DNA from: JAPUIN01 sp041580375
GTDB taxonomy: Bacteria; Acidobacteriota; Polarisedimenticolia; Gp22-AA2
Assembly (NCBI GenBank): GCA_041580375.1
Contig: JBFGDZ010000178.1
Coordinates: 1-6,532 of the forward strand
Direction of reading: 5' to 3'
DNA length: 6,532 nt
The notes under the pieces: generated by a model
What the model saw: the letters and a program-made list of their open reading frames with translations, nothing else
Told to the model about the DNA's origin: nothing
Database searches by the model: none
Part shown: piece after piece, positions 6,427 through 6,532 of the stretch
How positions within the stretch are numbered: position 1 is the stretch's first letter
Layout: every line of letters begins with the position of its first letter
Translations under genes and position numbers: made by a program

Positions 6427-6484
6427 GGACCACCCTGCGGTCCACGCCGCGGCGCGCCCGGCCGGCAGGACGAAGTCCGGGCGC
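6427..6484 (+). other. Two GC-rich hairpins downstream of dodecin
   Basis: Just after the dodecin stop, GGACC (6427-6431) pairs with GGTCC (6439-6443) across 7 nt. Further on, GCGCCCGG (6454-6461) pairs with CCGGGCGC (6477-6484) across 15 nt. No T-run follows either, so intrinsic termination is only weakly suggested. I see no gene in the remaining sequence to 6532. Confidence 0.3.
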
Positions 6485-6532
6485 CGCCGCCCCACACGGA
6501 GCCGGAGCGGGCTTTCTCAGCCTGGTGTTTCA

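Noticed and set aside
6009..6497. Minus-strand open frames of 130-162 codons over dodecin
   Set aside because: They are antisense to a clearly recognised gene, and neither has a ribosome-binding site or known motif.

Overview
The window is 6.5 kb of very GC-rich bacterial DNA. Its dense coding, third-position G/C bias and long antisense open frames fit a high-GC soil or sediment bacterium such as Acidobacteriota, Myxococcota or a candidate phylum. No feature fixes the taxon, so this is only an impression. There are no tRNAs, rRNAs, CRISPR arrays or insertion sequences.

Five genes are supported. Four lie on the minus strand; read in their own direction (right to left) they are: a DUF2780 (VcgC/VcgE-like) small protein (5534-5953); a tandem helix-hairpin-helix DUF4332-type protein (5073-5480); a large HerA/FtsK-superfamily ATPase with a C-terminal coiled-coil module (2489-4942); and a divergent phosphoenolpyruvate carboxylase (87-2429). 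One gene, a 67-residue dodecin (6222-6425), is on the plus strand and diverges from the rest. The 268-bp divergent region 5954-6221 probably holds both promoters, plus two copies of CACGTG 21 bp apart.

The two small minus-strand genes are 53 bp apart and each has a strong Shine-Dalgarno, so they probably form one unit. A perfect 13-bp inverted repeat in the 118-bp gap before the ATPase suggests a transcript end there. The ATPase and PEP carboxylase are 59 bp apart and may be co-transcribed, though their functions have no obvious link.

No clear new defence or metabolic system is visible. The most interesting items are the ATPase's hydrophobic Gly/Ala/Ser segment between two coiled coils, substitutions at regulatory and loop positions of the PEP carboxylase, and a dodecin whose flavin-contact positions look non-canonical. 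Gene starts and homology calls come from reading motifs by eye, without database searches.
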